Notes: generated by a model not told the origin, from the letters alone. DNA of 64,000 bases from Gammaproteobacteria bacterium (GCA_012960535.1 DUBB01000042.1:14735-78734), one strand, 5' to 3'. Counted from the stretch's first letter, positions 53,402-63,203 are shown. Numbers and translations: made by a program.

Positions 53402-56323
53402 CTATGTGTTCAATGATAGTTCAAGTTTATCGAGAATACTGGTCACCAGGGTACTGGGTATATGCACGCTGACAGACAATACCCATACATCAGCGGAAAT
53501 CAGCGAGATCTCCAAGGCGCGACATTTAATCGCATCTTTCTCAGTAATAATAACCGGCAGATCATCAGCAAACATTAAATCCTCTGGGGCAAACATATGA
53601 TGATCGGGAAAAGGATGCTCCATGACCTCCAGGCCTGACTGGCGTAGCGTTGAAAAAAACCGGGCGGGGTTACCGATTCCAGCCACGCCATGTACGCTCC
53701 CCTGGCCCAACTCCTCTATACCCTGCTGTTTACCTGAGCGAAGATGTGTCAATAGCTGAGGTTCCAGGTCCATCTTAAAGGCATTGCCTGGGGCAACGCC
53801 TCTGCTATCTTCTCCGTTGACTATCACCCAGTCCACTTCCGACATCCTCGATTTAGGTTCTCTCATTGGCCCCGCCGGCAGAGATCGCTCATTACCAAAG
53901 CCTCGTTGCCCATCAATGACCATCAACTCGGCATCACGATGCATCCGATAGTGCTGCAAACCATCATCGCTGATAATGACATCGCAATGCTCTGACCTGA
54001 GCAGGGACTGAATTGCCGCTACCCTGTCAGCACCGATTACCACCGGGCACCTTGAACTAGTTGCGATCAGTACTGCCTCATCACCGACCACCTCGGGGTC
54101 ACTATCGGCGGTAACCGCAAAGGGTCTGCGCTGACTGCCGCCATAACCTCTCGAGATAACACCCGGCTTCAGGCCCAAGGCAGTGAACTGTTTTGCCAGC
54201 TCGATCACAAGCGGCGTTTTCCCGGTGCCGCCGACAGTCAGATTACCAATAACGAGCACAGGTACAGGCGGTCTAAATTTAATGGTGTTTCGCTGGCGTC
54301 TGCGTCTGTAGGAAACAATGGTCTCAAACAACCAGCTCAATGGCGCTAACAGCGCCAGCCACGCGGCATTTTCATACCACGCATTGGGTAGCTTGATCAG
54401 ACTCTGGATCGCCATACGATTGCGAACACGGACTGTTGACAGTTTCTGCTCGCTTACCTGGTGCGCCAATTCAGTATCTGCAACAGCTTCTGGCTCCTCT
54501 ACATTTTCATAGAACTGCGCGTAGTAACCACCCAGGTCAAGCAATTCAAGGTGCGTTCCCTGTTCTACAATGTTGCCATTATCCAATACCAGGATCTTAT
54601 CGGCGCCTTCGATTGTGCTCAGCCTATGGGCAATGATAAAAGTCGTTCGGCCGGCGACGACTGCTTCCAAACCAGACTGAATAGCCCGTTCCGATTCAGT
54701 ATCAAGCGCTGATGTCGCTTCGTCCAATATGAGAACAGGCGCATCCTTGAGCAAGGCCCTGGCAATGGCCAGGCGCTGTCTCTGCCCGCCTGACAGAAGT
54801 AGGCCGTTGTCACCCACTACGGTTGACAGCCCCTCCGACAGTTTTTCAATAAAGGGCCATGCGTGGGCATCTTTGGCGGCTTTAATAACGGACTCTTTGT
54901 TAGCCACAGAGAGAGCCCCATAGGCAATATTACGCTCTACAGAGTCATTAAATAAGGTTACCTTCTGGCTGACCAGGGCCAGGTGCTTCCTCAGATTATC
55001 AAGCGAAAAGTCTTTAATGGGGTGTCCGTCGAGTAAAATCTGGCCCTCTGTGGGATTGTAAAAACGCGAAATCAGTGCCGCCAGCGTCGATTTACCACCA
55101 CCCGAACGTCCTACCAATGCAACTGTTTCTCCGGGCCTGGCGACGAAATTAATATTATTAAGAACATAGTCCTGATTTTTACTATAACGAAAACTCACAT
55201 TCTGGAATTCAATTGTGCCCTCAACAGAATCCATCTCGAGCGTACCGCTATCTACCTCCACCGGTTCATCTAATACTTCAAAGATATCGCCCGCGGCGGC
55301 TATCCCCTTCTGAACAATGGCAATAACCTCGGTTAACTGCCGAATGGGTTTCGCGAGCAGACCGCCTGTTGTGATGAAGGCCACCACATCACCTGTGCTC
55401 ATCCCTGCCCTTGCGCCTGGCTGAAGTATTAACCAGACCAGGCCGGCGAGTACAGATGCCACTATAAGCTGGATAACTGGGGTAGCAATGGAAGAAGTCA
55501 GTACCATTTTCATGGATTGCCTGCGATTAGTCTGACTAACCTGGTCAAACCGATCTCGTTCGTAGGTATGGCCGCCGTAAGTGCGAACCTCTCGATAACC
55601 CTGAATTGCTTCCGATGCAACGTGGGTTACATCGCCCATAGAATCCTGTATACGTTCGCTTATTTTCCTGAATCGTCTGCCGGCAACCCGGGCTAATAAA
55701 CCAATCAAGGGCGCAACAACTGCGAACATCAGGGTCAACCGCCAGTTCAGATAAAGCAGGAAACCAAGATAACCTGCAACCGTGAAACCCTCTCTAAAAA
55801 CAACTTTGACCGCATCCGTGGCGGCACCGGTTACCTGGGTCACATGAAAGGTCAATTTGGCAACCAACCTACCAAAAGCATTTCGATCATAAAACTGACT
55901 GGGTAATTTGAGCAGTTGATCAAATAAGTCACGGCGCAGATTATAAATCATCGTGGTGGCAGCAAAATTAATGAAATAGTTGCCAAAAAACGTACCCAAT
56001 CCACGTAAAAAGACAATAGCCACAATCGCTACAGGTACAAAAACCTGGTCCTGAAGCTGATCGATGCCAAACCAGTTCAGTATTGTTTCAAAAACCTCTG
56101 AAGGCCCAGTCGAGGAAGGCTGAAGTGAATCAACCAGATAGGAAACGAGTTGCACCACGCTCACATTGGCGACTGAATACAACATAAAACCGAGCAAACT
56201 CAATACGAAAGCAGCCCAGGGCGTATAGGACAGCAACCGGCGATAGATCGATAGGTCAGATACTGAACGGCTTTCAGTCACTGGCGGCTTCCTCATTCTG
56301 AGTACTGATGCTGATCTGTTCAA
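53402..56323 (-). CDS. Fused MsbA lipid A flippase / LpxK tetraacyldisaccharide 4'-kinase
   Basis: 973 residues in one open frame. Residues 1-600 are an ABC exporter: membrane domain with about six helices, Walker A GRSGGGKSTL, signature LSGGQRQRLAIARALLKDAP, Walker B LILDEATSALD, H-loop IAHRLST. After a short linker (about 600-636), residues from MAIQSLIKLPNAWYENAAW (637) on are LpxK with its membrane helix, P-loop GNLTVGGTGKTPLV, VISRGYGG and DDGLQHYRMHRD. MsbA flips core-lipid A, LpxK phosphorylates the 4' position; adjacent in operons of relatives but separate genes there. No stop or good ribosome site lies at the joint. Overlaps exbD by 50 bp (start may be a later ATG at 56296). Confidence 0.88.
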   Translation of the reverse strand: MNRSASVLRMRKPPVTESRSVSDLSIYRRLLSYTPWAAFVLSLLGFMLYSVANVSVVQLVSYLVDSLQPSSTGPSEVFETILNWFGIDQLQDQVFVPVAIVAIVFLRGLGTFFGNYFINFAATTMIYNLRRDLFDQLLKLPSQFYDRNAFGRLVAKLTFHVTQVTGAATDAVKVVFREGFTVAGYLGFLLYLNWRLTLMFAVVAPLIGLLARVAGRRFRKISERIQDSMGDVTHVASEAIQGYREVRTYGGHTYERDRFDQVSQTNRRQSMKMVLTSSIATPVIQLIVASVLAGLVWLILQPGARAGMSTGDVVAFITTGGLLAKPIRQLTEVIAIVQKGIAAAGDIFEVLDEPVEVDSGTLEMDSVEGTIEFQNVSFRYSKNQDYVLNNINFVARPGETVALVGRSGGGKSTLAALISRFYNPTEGQILLDGHPIKDFSLDNLRKHLALVSQKVTLFNDSVERNIAYGALSVANKESVIKAAKDAHAWPFIEKLSEGLSTVVGDNGLLLSGGQRQRLAIARALLKDAPVLILDEATSALDTESERAIQSGLEAVVAGRTTFIIAHRLSTIEGADKILVLDNGNIVEQGTHLELLDLGGYYAQFYENVEEPEAVADTELAHQVSEQKLSTVRVRNRMAIQSLIKLPNAWYENAAWLALLAPLSWLFETIVSYRRRRQRNTIKFRPPVPVLVIGNLTVGGTGKTPLVIELAKQFTALGLKPGVISRGYGGSQRRPFAVTADSDPEVVGDEAVLIATSSRCPVVIGADRVAAIQSLLRSEHCDVIISDDGLQHYRMHRDAELMVIDGQRGFGNERSLPAGPMREPKSRMSEVDWVIVNGEDSRGVAPGNAFKMDLEPQLLTHLRSGKQQGIEELGQGSVHGVAGIGNPARFFSTLRQSGLEVMEHPFPDHHMFAPEDLMFADDLPVIITEKDAIKCRALEISLISADVWVLSVSVHIPSTLVTSILDKLELSLNT

Positions 56324-56699
56324 ATCCTAGCTGACCAGCGACATCTAAAATGGTGACGACCGCCTGATGAGGTGCCTGCGCGTCCGCCATCAAAATCAGT
56401 GGCCGGTCGTGCCTGCCTTTGCTGACGGCTTCCAAAGTGCTACGCAGGACTTCACTGGATTGATTCAAGAGCACTCGCTCATTGACTGCATAATTACCTG
56501 TCCTGCCTACGGTCACGGTTACAGTATCTACTGGGTCACTGCTAACGACGCCTTCAGCCGAAGGTAGTTCGACCATTAACTGAGTTTCCAGCTTGAATGA
56601 AGTGGAAACCATGAAGAAAATGAGTAACAGGAATACCACATCGATCAAGGGTGTTAAATTGACCTCAGGCGGTTCTGTTTTACGGCGTGCAAATTTCAT
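56274..56699 (-). CDS. exbD: ExbD/TolR-type proton-channel subunit
   Basis: 141 residues, one N-terminal helix with the key aspartate in VNLTPLIDVVFLLLIFFMV, then a periplasmic domain. Couples proton flow through ExbB to energise outer membrane processes or, near msbA-lpxK, possibly lipid traffic. Two bases after exbB. Confidence 0.9.
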   Translation of the reverse strand: MKFARRKTEPPEVNLTPLIDVVFLLLIFFMVSTSFKLETQLMVELPSAEGVVSSDPVDTVTVTVGRTGNYAVNERVLLNQSSEVLRSTLEAVSKGRHDRPLILMADAQAPHQAVVTILDVAGQLGFEQISISTQNEEAASD

Positions 56700-56701
56700 T
56701 T

Positions 56702-57349
56702 TCAGCGGATTTCCGGAATGGGACTGGGTCCACTTTGAGCGTGCAAAGGCTCAATGCTCAGCACCTCCACTAGCTTGAGTGCATCTTGTTCCATATCCAT
56801 CACCAGTTCATCAACCCTTCGCTGAAAGAAACGGTAGAAAAACAGACTGGGGATGGCCACTGTTAACCCGGCTGCGGTGGTAATAAGTGCCTCGGATATC
56901 CCGCCAGCCAGCACGGCCGCATTGCCCACGCCTTCGAGTTGAATCGCACTGAACACCTTAATCATGCCTATCACAGTACCGAGCAGCCCGATTAAGGGAC
57001 TCACCGCTGCAACGGTGCCCAGAGTTGACAGATAACGCTCAAGTTCATGTACGACCTGTGCTGCAGTCTCCTCAATGCTTTGCTTCATCTGTTCCCGACC
57101 ACGATGGTGATTACTTATTCCGGTAGCCAGAATAGCACCCAATGGGGACTGGATTCGGATCTGCTTGATTCGTTCTGCCGTCATCTGGTTTTGTTGGATC
57201 CATTGCCATACCTCGGCCAGGAGCGCTTTTGGTACCACCTGGGAGCCTCTCAGGGTCCAGAAACGTTCAATGCAAATAGCAGCAGAGATAACCGAGCAAA
57301 TGAGGATCGGCAGCATTAACCAGCCACCGGCTTTTACTAGTTCAAACAA
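56702..57349 (-). CDS. exbB: ExbB/TolQ/MotA-type proton-channel subunit
   Basis: 215 residues, three hydrophobic helices: the first near the N terminus, two more in LSTLGTVAAVSPLIGLLGTVIGM and ISEALITTAAGLTVAIPSLFF, the MotA/TolQ pattern. Pairs with the ExbD above. This exbB-exbD-(msbA)lpxK order is known from Pseudomonas. Confidence 0.9.
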   Translation of the reverse strand: MFELVKAGGWLMLPILICSVISAAICIERFWTLRGSQVVPKALLAEVWQWIQQNQMTAERIKQIRIQSPLGAILATGISNHHRGREQMKQSIEETAAQVVHELERYLSTLGTVAAVSPLIGLLGTVIGMIKVFSAIQLEGVGNAAVLAGGISEALITTAAGLTVAIPSLFFYRFFQRRVDELVMDMEQDALKLVEVLSIEPLHAQSGPSPIPEIR

Positions 57350-57466
57350 GAGTTACTCCGCCAAGTTTTATAAGCACAAATCGTAACACAAGATAACGAC
57401 GTCGAAGCCAATTTTAGGATTTCAGGCTATTAATCCAGGATCACACCAGGAAAGCCAGCAGGCATT

Positions 57467-58675
57467 TCATGCAACAATATTGTGATCATGCAAGCTGCCA
57501 ATTTCCGCGCTACTAAAGCCGAGTTCTTCTGCGAGAATCTGATCTGTGTGTTCGCCAAGAATAGGCGCCTTCAACGCCGGCAAATTAGCTGATTCAGTAA
57601 ACCGAATGGGAGAAGACGGAACAAGATAATTACCTATTTCCGGTTGCTCCACCATTTGAAACAGAGGATTGTCCTCAGAGCAGTCCGGATCTTCTGCCAC
57701 CATCTCTCGAAAGCTGCGGTAAGGTCCATAACACACGCCGGTCTGATCAAATTTTTCTTTGATCAGGGCATATTCATGTCGCCCGAACCAGGGCTCAAGT
57801 ATTGCTGAAATGTCCTGACGGTTTTCAAATCGATCGCCTTCTGAATCAAATCTCAGACCCTTAAGATCCCTCAAAGACTCAAATTGCTGCCTTGTTTCAG
57901 TCGCCTCCTGGATGGCACTCCATTGTTTTGGGGTTAATCCGACAATCATGAGCCGCTTACCATCTTTGCTGACAAAATCCCGCCCAAAAGCTCCGTACAG
58001 GTAATTACCCACCCGTTCTCTATCATGTTTGTTGATCATGACCTCTGATATGTTGCCTAGGTGACCGGCCGTGGCCAAAGCCACATCTTTCAAGGCAATG
58101 CGAACCAGTTGCCCCTGGCCGCTACGATAGCGATATCGTTCTGCGGCCAAGAGCGCAGTCGCGGTCATTTGACCGGTAATATTGTCCCATGCCGGTAACA
58201 GATAATTGGTTGGGTGATCACTGTCTACCGGGCCAGTTGCGTTAGTAAAACCGACGGCGCAGTTGATGGTGTAATCAAGCGCTGAACCGCCCTGACGATC
58301 GCCTAGAACATTGACATAAATCAGGTCTCCTCGAAGCTTTCTAAGCTCATCATAGGCGAGCCAGCCTCTTTCCGGAAAATTGGTCAGAAACATCCCTGAT
58401 TCAGGACCAGGCCGAGACAGTAATGCCGTTATGATTTCCCTGCCCTCTGGTTTTCGAATATCTAACTGAATTGACTGCTTGCCCTTATTCATGCCGGCCC
58501 AGAAAAGGCTCGTGCCAGCTGCAGTGACTGGCCATCGATGATAATCTAATCCACCGCCGATAGGATCAAAACGGATAACACGTGCGCCCAATTGCGCAAG
58601 GGTCATACCGCCCAGCGGCGCGGCAATGAACGCGCTGCCTTCAATTACCGTCATTCCCGATAAAATTCCTTTCAT
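57467..58675 (-). CDS. Family III CoA-transferase, mesaconyl-CoA C1-C4 CoA transferase (Mct)-like
   Basis: 402 residues from MKGIL (58675). A CaiB/BaiF fold. The opening EGSAFIAAPLGGMTLAQLGA, FDPIGGGLDYHRWPVT and NYLYGAFGRDF closely match my memory of Mct (2-methylfumaryl-CoA isomerase) of the Chloroflexus 3-hydroxypropionate bicycle, including GEHTDQILAEELG at the end. Mct moves CoA within mesaconate from C1 to C4. Located 75 bp after the Mch-like gene. Confidence in CaiB family is near certain, in Mct specifically moderate-high. Confidence 0.78.
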   Translation of the reverse strand: MKGILSGMTVIEGSAFIAAPLGGMTLAQLGARVIRFDPIGGGLDYHRWPVTAAGTSLFWAGMNKGKQSIQLDIRKPEGREIITALLSRPGPESGMFLTNFPERGWLAYDELRKLRGDLIYVNVLGDRQGGSALDYTINCAVGFTNATGPVDSDHPTNYLLPAWDNITGQMTATALLAAERYRYRSGQGQLVRIALKDVALATAGHLGNISEVMINKHDRERVGNYLYGAFGRDFVSKDGKRLMIVGLTPKQWSAIQEATETRQQFESLRDLKGLRFDSEGDRFENRQDISAILEPWFGRHEYALIKEKFDQTGVCYGPYRSFREMVAEDPDCSEDNPLFQMVEQPEIGNYLVPSSPIRFTESANLPALKAPILGEHTDQILAEELGFSSAEIGSLHDHNIVA

Positions 58676-58749
58676 ATAAACCACTTAACCCGTTTAACTA
58701 ATACACGATTACTTATATTATTTAATTAATGCACGACTACACAGCATAA

Positions 58750-59760
58750 CTAGGCAGTCAGACAGGCTAGCCGCCAATCAAGCACTTTGGCTGTCTGCAT
58801 CTCTGCAGGTGCCTCGGACCCTCTTTTCGCCATTACCTCCACATGCAGTTTCAAAATACCGCCCGCCTTCAGGGGTAATTTTTCCTCAATGGTCACTCTA
58901 GAAGACAGTATATCCTGTTCGAAAACAGGCGCCGTATGGTCACACTGGTACCAGGCCAATATGGTAACGAGATTAGGGATTAGCCTGGTCATCTGGGCGC
59001 TTGCAACTGCGATGGTGTGGCCACCATAAACTAGCCGTTTACCATAAACACTTCGGCTGGCGTCGGTATGCGTCATTGCCATATTCAGGGTCATTCGAAC
59101 CAGTTCAGGCGCAGAAGTGACTGTGTCAGCAGCTTCGATCTCTACTACGCTACCGGCTTCGAAGTCTGTGAACATCGTGCCTCTGGTCGAATTGCTGAAT
59201 TTTTCAAGTGACCAGTCAGGCAGATGCTGCTGCAATTCAGCATCGCTGATATTCATTGGCATATTGTCAAAAGAATCCTTGAGCCCAGTCTCTGCCTTGG
59301 GATCACGACAGGGTAGCATGGGGCAGCGCCAGAAAAGCAGCACTGTCTGGTCATCCTGGTTGGTAACATGCACCTGCAGGGCAACCATACCTGTGGACGG
59401 CCTACCCGTTTTCTGCGCATTCTGCCTTAAAGCAACTACCCGTGTACGGGTGGTTAAGGTATCGCCCAGGAAAACGGCCTTTTTCAGGTGCAGCCCCCTG
59501 TAAAACAGATTGCCAAGTACCCTCTGTGATGGAATGGTGCTCTGGCCAATGGCAAGGTTGCAAACCAGAGCACTGCTTGCAAGAAGTGCTGGCCTGCCTG
59601 TCACCTTCTGACACAGCACCTGATCAAGTGAAAGCTTACTGCGATCGCCAAATAGGGCCTGATGAAGCGCAGCCAGACCCTCAGTAACAGTGATTGACGG
59701 CACATCAGACAAATCATCGCCTACACTAAAATCTTCAAAATAAGGCACATAAACGGTCAT
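58750..59760 (-). CDS. Double-hot-dog MaoC dehydratase, mesaconyl-CoA hydratase (Mch)-like
   Basis: 336 residues with two MaoC-like repeats. EDFSVGDDL and TVTEGLAALHQALFG, then FYRGLHLKKAVFLGDTLTTR in the first; GKRLVYGGHTIAVASA and HTAPVFEQDIL in the second. This layout and length fit Mch, which interconverts 2-methylmalyl-CoA and mesaconyl-C1-CoA. Translation overlaps the aldolase gene by 4 bp. A related fold, FAS1-like dehydratase, is the alternative. Confidence 0.72.
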   Translation of the reverse strand: MTVYVPYFEDFSVGDDLSDVPSITVTEGLAALHQALFGDRSKLSLDQVLCQKVTGRPALLASSALVCNLAIGQSTIPSQRVLGNLFYRGLHLKKAVFLGDTLTTRTRVVALRQNAQKTGRPSTGMVALQVHVTNQDDQTVLLFWRCPMLPCRDPKAETGLKDSFDNMPMNISDAELQQHLPDWSLEKFSNSTRGTMFTDFEAGSVVEIEAADTVTSAPELVRMTLNMAMTHTDASRSVYGKRLVYGGHTIAVASAQMTRLIPNLVTILAWYQCDHTAPVFEQDILSSRVTIEEKLPLKAGGILKLHVEVMAKRGSEAPAEMQTAKVLDWRLACLTA

Positions 59761-60941
59761 CGGGAAAGTCCTCGCGTTGAAATAGGCCAGAGCTCGTGAA
59801 CCTGGTCATCACGTACCACGAAATAAAAATCGTGGAGATTGACCGTCGGGTCACAATGCGGTGTCAGCAATTTTAGTTTGTCGCCCAGGTTGACCAGCTT
59901 TGAAGGGTTATTTAACTGCACAATCCCGTGCTCATCGCCTCCCCAGTGATAGCGCAGCCCTTCAATATCCTTAAATTCCGGAACCATCTTATCTGACGCA
60001 AGCGATTTAAACCCAGCATCGACTGTAATAAGGGTTGATTGGGGCTGGCTGATCGCCGTTACCAGCAGATGCAAGGCAATCTCAAAATCAACGAACAGGG
60101 GATTATCGACGCCGCCGATGTCTCGATACTCTATATCCATAAAGGCAAATGAGCCCGCCTGTAATTCTGTAATTAAACCAAGTGCTCTTTCTAGATCGTA
60201 AGTCCCGGTTCCCCCACCTGATACGGTAGCCACCTTGATCCCGGCCTCCTCAATCATCTGCCGGGTAACAGCGCCTTTTTCCATAACCTTGAAATATTTC
60301 TTACGACGCTCTCCATGACCCGGGATATGCATACAATTGCCTGCATACATCTGCAATCCAAGAAAATTCAAATTCGGGCAGTGCGCGACGACGTGAACCA
60401 CAAGATCGACGGCAGGCTGGCCCGCCTCGATACCGGTTCGTCCCATACCAGGATCGATATCAACGAGAACGTCAAGCTTCGCTGCATTATCCATTAACAT
60501 TCGTTGCAACTGATCTGCCGTCTGTTGACAATCAATTACGATCTGCAATTCATCATTATGCTGAGCCATACGAACGACTCTGCGCAGGCTGTCTTTACCG
60601 ACAACCGGCGAGGTAATCAATATGGGTTTTATGCCTGCTCGCTGCATTACTTCAGCTTCCGCCACTTTTGCGCAGCAGATACCACTTGCGCCCGCTGCCA
60701 GCTGTTTACGAGCCACCACCGGTGACTTATGCATCTTTGCATGGGCCCGCAAAGACAAGCCCGATGCGGTGATATGGCCAGCCATTCGTTCCAGATTGCG
60801 CTGGAATGCGACTTCGTCTATCAGCAAGGCAGGAGTTGGAATCTCTTCCAGAGGGACTGGCGGTTCTACCGAAATAGCTTCTATTGGGCGGCTTTCAATC
60901 TGCCCCTCAAATATCTCATCTAGTGTTGTTGGCATTATCAT
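59757..60941 (-). CDS. DSD1-family PLP enzyme, D-threonine / 3-hydroxyaspartate aldolase-like
   Basis: 394 residues, alanine racemase-like barrel. The HAKMHKS block (67-73) carries the PLP lysine, DIDPGMGRTG and SGGGTGTYDLE bind the cofactor phosphate, and PHCDPTVNLHD near the C terminus is the metal site. Such enzymes split D-threonine to glycine and acetaldehyde, or beta-hydroxyaspartate to glycine and glyoxylate, with a divalent metal. Four-bp overlaps with both neighbours. The adjacent Mch-like gene fits glyoxylate metabolism, hence the 3-hydroxyaspartate alternative. Confidence 0.75.
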   Translation of the reverse strand: MIMPTTLDEIFEGQIESRPIEAISVEPPVPLEEIPTPALLIDEVAFQRNLERMAGHITASGLSLRAHAKMHKSPVVARKQLAAGASGICCAKVAEAEVMQRAGIKPILITSPVVGKDSLRRVVRMAQHNDELQIVIDCQQTADQLQRMLMDNAAKLDVLVDIDPGMGRTGIEAGQPAVDLVVHVVAHCPNLNFLGLQMYAGNCMHIPGHGERRKKYFKVMEKGAVTRQMIEEAGIKVATVSGGGTGTYDLERALGLITELQAGSFAFMDIEYRDIGGVDNPLFVDFEIALHLLVTAISQPQSTLITVDAGFKSLASDKMVPEFKDIEGLRYHWGGDEHGIVQLNNPSKLVNLGDKLKLLTPHCDPTVNLHDFYFVVRDDQVHELWPISTRGLSR

Positions 60942-61867
60942 TCCTCGTCACAATCCTGGGTCTGGCAGTCAGGATCCTTTTCTACCTGCAAGGTCACATG
61001 ATGAATAGCGAAATTGTCTCTTAACATCGAGCCGACCAGCGAATATCCATCTTTCTGATCCCACAATGTCTGGTCAGGCATTACCAGATGGGCTGTTAAA
61101 CAGTTTTCCTGTGTGCTCATTGCCCAGATGTGGACGTCATGAACTTGAGCCACACCAGGTAATTCCGATAAATAGGCAACGATGCCGGTCCGGTCAATTC
61201 CCTGCGGTACCGCATCTAAGATTAAATTAACCGAATCACGTAGCAGCGCCCAGGTTCCATAAACGATCACGCCGGTAATCAACAATCCCATGAGAGGATC
61301 AACCCACAACCATCCGGTGAATAAAATCACTACTCCGCCTACAACCACACTTGCAGATATCAGGGCATCGTAGGCCAAATGCAGAAACGCCCCTTTGACA
61401 TTAAGGTCATTCTTACTGCTTTTCATGAATAGCAGTGCGGTACCGCCATTGACAAATATGCCGACAAGCGCCACCCCAATAATCAGTATCTCAGAGGCGG
61501 CAGTTGGGTTATACAGCTTCTCAACGGATTGCCAGGCAATATATCCTCCCGCGAACAACAGAATCATGGAGTTCAGTAATGCTGCCAGAATAGTGGTTCG
61601 CCTATAGCCGTAGCTATAGTCGCTTCCGCTGGCACGACCTACCAGGTAGATCGCACCCCAGGCAAGCAACAATCCCAGGACATCACTGAAGTTATGACCA
61701 GCATCCCCTAATAAACTGATGGAATTCGCCTCGAAAGCCAAAATAGTTTCAATGAGGGTAAATAATAGGTTTGCAATGACGGCGACGGCGAAACTTAAAT
61801 TCATCCGCAACGGTACCGATGGCGTATGATGATGAAGGTGATCGTGATGGTTTTGGTCCGGATTCAT
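60938..61867 (-). CDS. Cation diffusion facilitator (CzcD/ZitB-like)
   Basis: 309 residues. Histidine-rich start (DQNHHDHLHHHT), six hydrophobic helices with the metal-site motifs in LLGDAGHNFSDVLGL and LAYDALISASVVVGG, cytosolic C-terminal domain with VHDVHIWAMSTQ. Exports Zn2+ or similar ions. Overlaps the aldolase gene by 4 bp; the aldolase family needs a divalent metal, so a link is conceivable. Confidence 0.88.
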   Translation of the reverse strand: MNPDQNHHDHLHHHTPSVPLRMNLSFAVAVIANLLFTLIETILAFEANSISLLGDAGHNFSDVLGLLLAWGAIYLVGRASGSDYSYGYRRTTILAALLNSMILLFAGGYIAWQSVEKLYNPTAASEILIIGVALVGIFVNGGTALLFMKSSKNDLNVKGAFLHLAYDALISASVVVGGVVILFTGWLWVDPLMGLLITGVIVYGTWALLRDSVNLILDAVPQGIDRTGIVAYLSELPGVAQVHDVHIWAMSTQENCLTAHLVMPDQTLWDQKDGYSLVGSMLRDNFAIHHVTLQVEKDPDCQTQDCDEE

Positions 61868-61940
61868 TTCCTCATTCCTCAGCGGTCACTACCTTCAATC
61901 CAAATGACCACTTTGAAACAATACGCTCAATCTGCTTCCG

Positions 61941-63062
61941 CTAGTGCTCACTGGCAGCTAGTTCACTGGCAACGTGGTCCGCAATAGCCAGTGATGACGT
62001 CAATCCAGGAGACTCGATACCAAATAGATTGATATAATTAGCTAGACCGAAGTGTATCCCATTTTGAATGCAAAAATCTTTTTCTGTATCCTCAGGACCC
62101 TGTAATTTTGGTCTAATACCGCTGTAACCAGGTTGCAGGGCATCGTCTTTCAAGGCCGGATAATACCGCCTGACTGCTCGATAATAGTCTGCCAGTCGAT
62201 CTAGGGAAACGTCAAATCCGGGTGAATCGATATACTCAACATCAGGCCCAAACTTGACCTGACCGGCCAGATCAAGTGTGGCATGCACTCCCAGACCTGC
62301 GCTGTTTTTTTCCGGTACCGGATAAATCAGATGATTAAATGGGGCAGTGCCACTTAACGTGAAGTAGCTCCCCTTACATAGAAACAGAGCAGGAATATCC
62401 CTGCTTGCCAGGTCCTTCAATGTTGAAGCCACGCTCTGGGCAGCAAGGCCAGTGGAATTGACCACAATTCTCGACTGAAGACGGTAAGGCCCGCCAGCGA
62501 CGCCAACATCCAGCTGATAATCAGGATGAAGCGCCTTTATACCAATCACTGGACTATTTAGAGCAAGAATGCCGCCTGCATTTTCGAAATCAGCCAAAAA
62601 AGCCGTCATTAACTCATGAGCACTGACAATGCCGGTCGATGGTGAAAGTAAAGCGGCTACACCCTCTACTTCTGGTTCTATTGATCGCAGTTCCGCCTTT
62701 GACAGGTGAACCAGGTCTGTAACACCGTTAGCTCTGGCCCTGGCCTCTATACCGGCTAATATCGCTAATTCATCTACACAACAAGCCACGATAATTTTGC
62801 CACAGCGATCGTGGCCCACCTTGTGATCAGCACAATATTCGTATAGTTGGGTTTTTCCGGTAACGCACAACTTTGCTTTGGATGAATTTTCCGGGTAATA
62901 GATACCTGCATGTATGACTTCACTGTTACGGCTACTGATTCCTTGACCATAGTGATCTTCTGACTCAAGCAATAAGCACTCTTTACCCGCCATGGCAAGT
63001 CTTCGCGCAATAGCAAGCCCTACCACGCCTGCTCCGATGACAACACAATCTATTTTATCCAA
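61941..63062 (-). CDS. FAD-dependent oxidoreductase, L-2-hydroxyglutarate oxidase-like
   Basis: About 373 residues from the TTG at 63062, chosen because GAGGT lies seven bases before it and the Rossmann start IDCVVIGAGVVGLAIARRL follows at once; an upstream ATG (63170) adds 36 odd residues. SRNSEVIHAGIYYPENSSKAKLC and HLIYPVPEKN are L2HGDH/LhgO marks. Oxidises L-2-hydroxyglutarate or a related 2-hydroxy acid, electrons to quinone or O2. First gene of the operon with CDF, aldolase, Mch- and Mct-like genes. Confidence 0.82.
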   Translation of the reverse strand: MDKIDCVVIGAGVVGLAIARRLAMAGKECLLLESEDHYGQGISSRNSEVIHAGIYYPENSSKAKLCVTGKTQLYEYCADHKVGHDRCGKIIVACCVDELAILAGIEARARANGVTDLVHLSKAELRSIEPEVEGVAALLSPSTGIVSAHELMTAFLADFENAGGILALNSPVIGIKALHPDYQLDVGVAGGPYRLQSRIVVNSTGLAAQSVASTLKDLASRDIPALFLCKGSYFTLSGTAPFNHLIYPVPEKNSAGLGVHATLDLAGQVKFGPDVEYIDSPGFDVSLDRLADYYRAVRRYYPALKDDALQPGYSGIRPKLQGPEDTEKDFCIQNGIHFGLANYINLFGIESPGLTSSLAIADHVASELAASEH

Positions 63063-63203
63063 TGCGCTTACCTCTTCACAGCCCGCCTGTAGCCAACTCT
63101 GAACGATCAGGCAGCGAGATTCAAAAGCCGTACTGAACTGGATTATCCCATCCCTTGGGATCAGATCCAAATAAGATATCTGGATAAATCAGCTGCTGCT
63201 ACA

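Noticed and set aside
54415-54420. Internal start for a separate lpxK gene
   Set aside because: The ATG at codon 637 exists but has no ribosome site before it, and no stop separates it from msbA.
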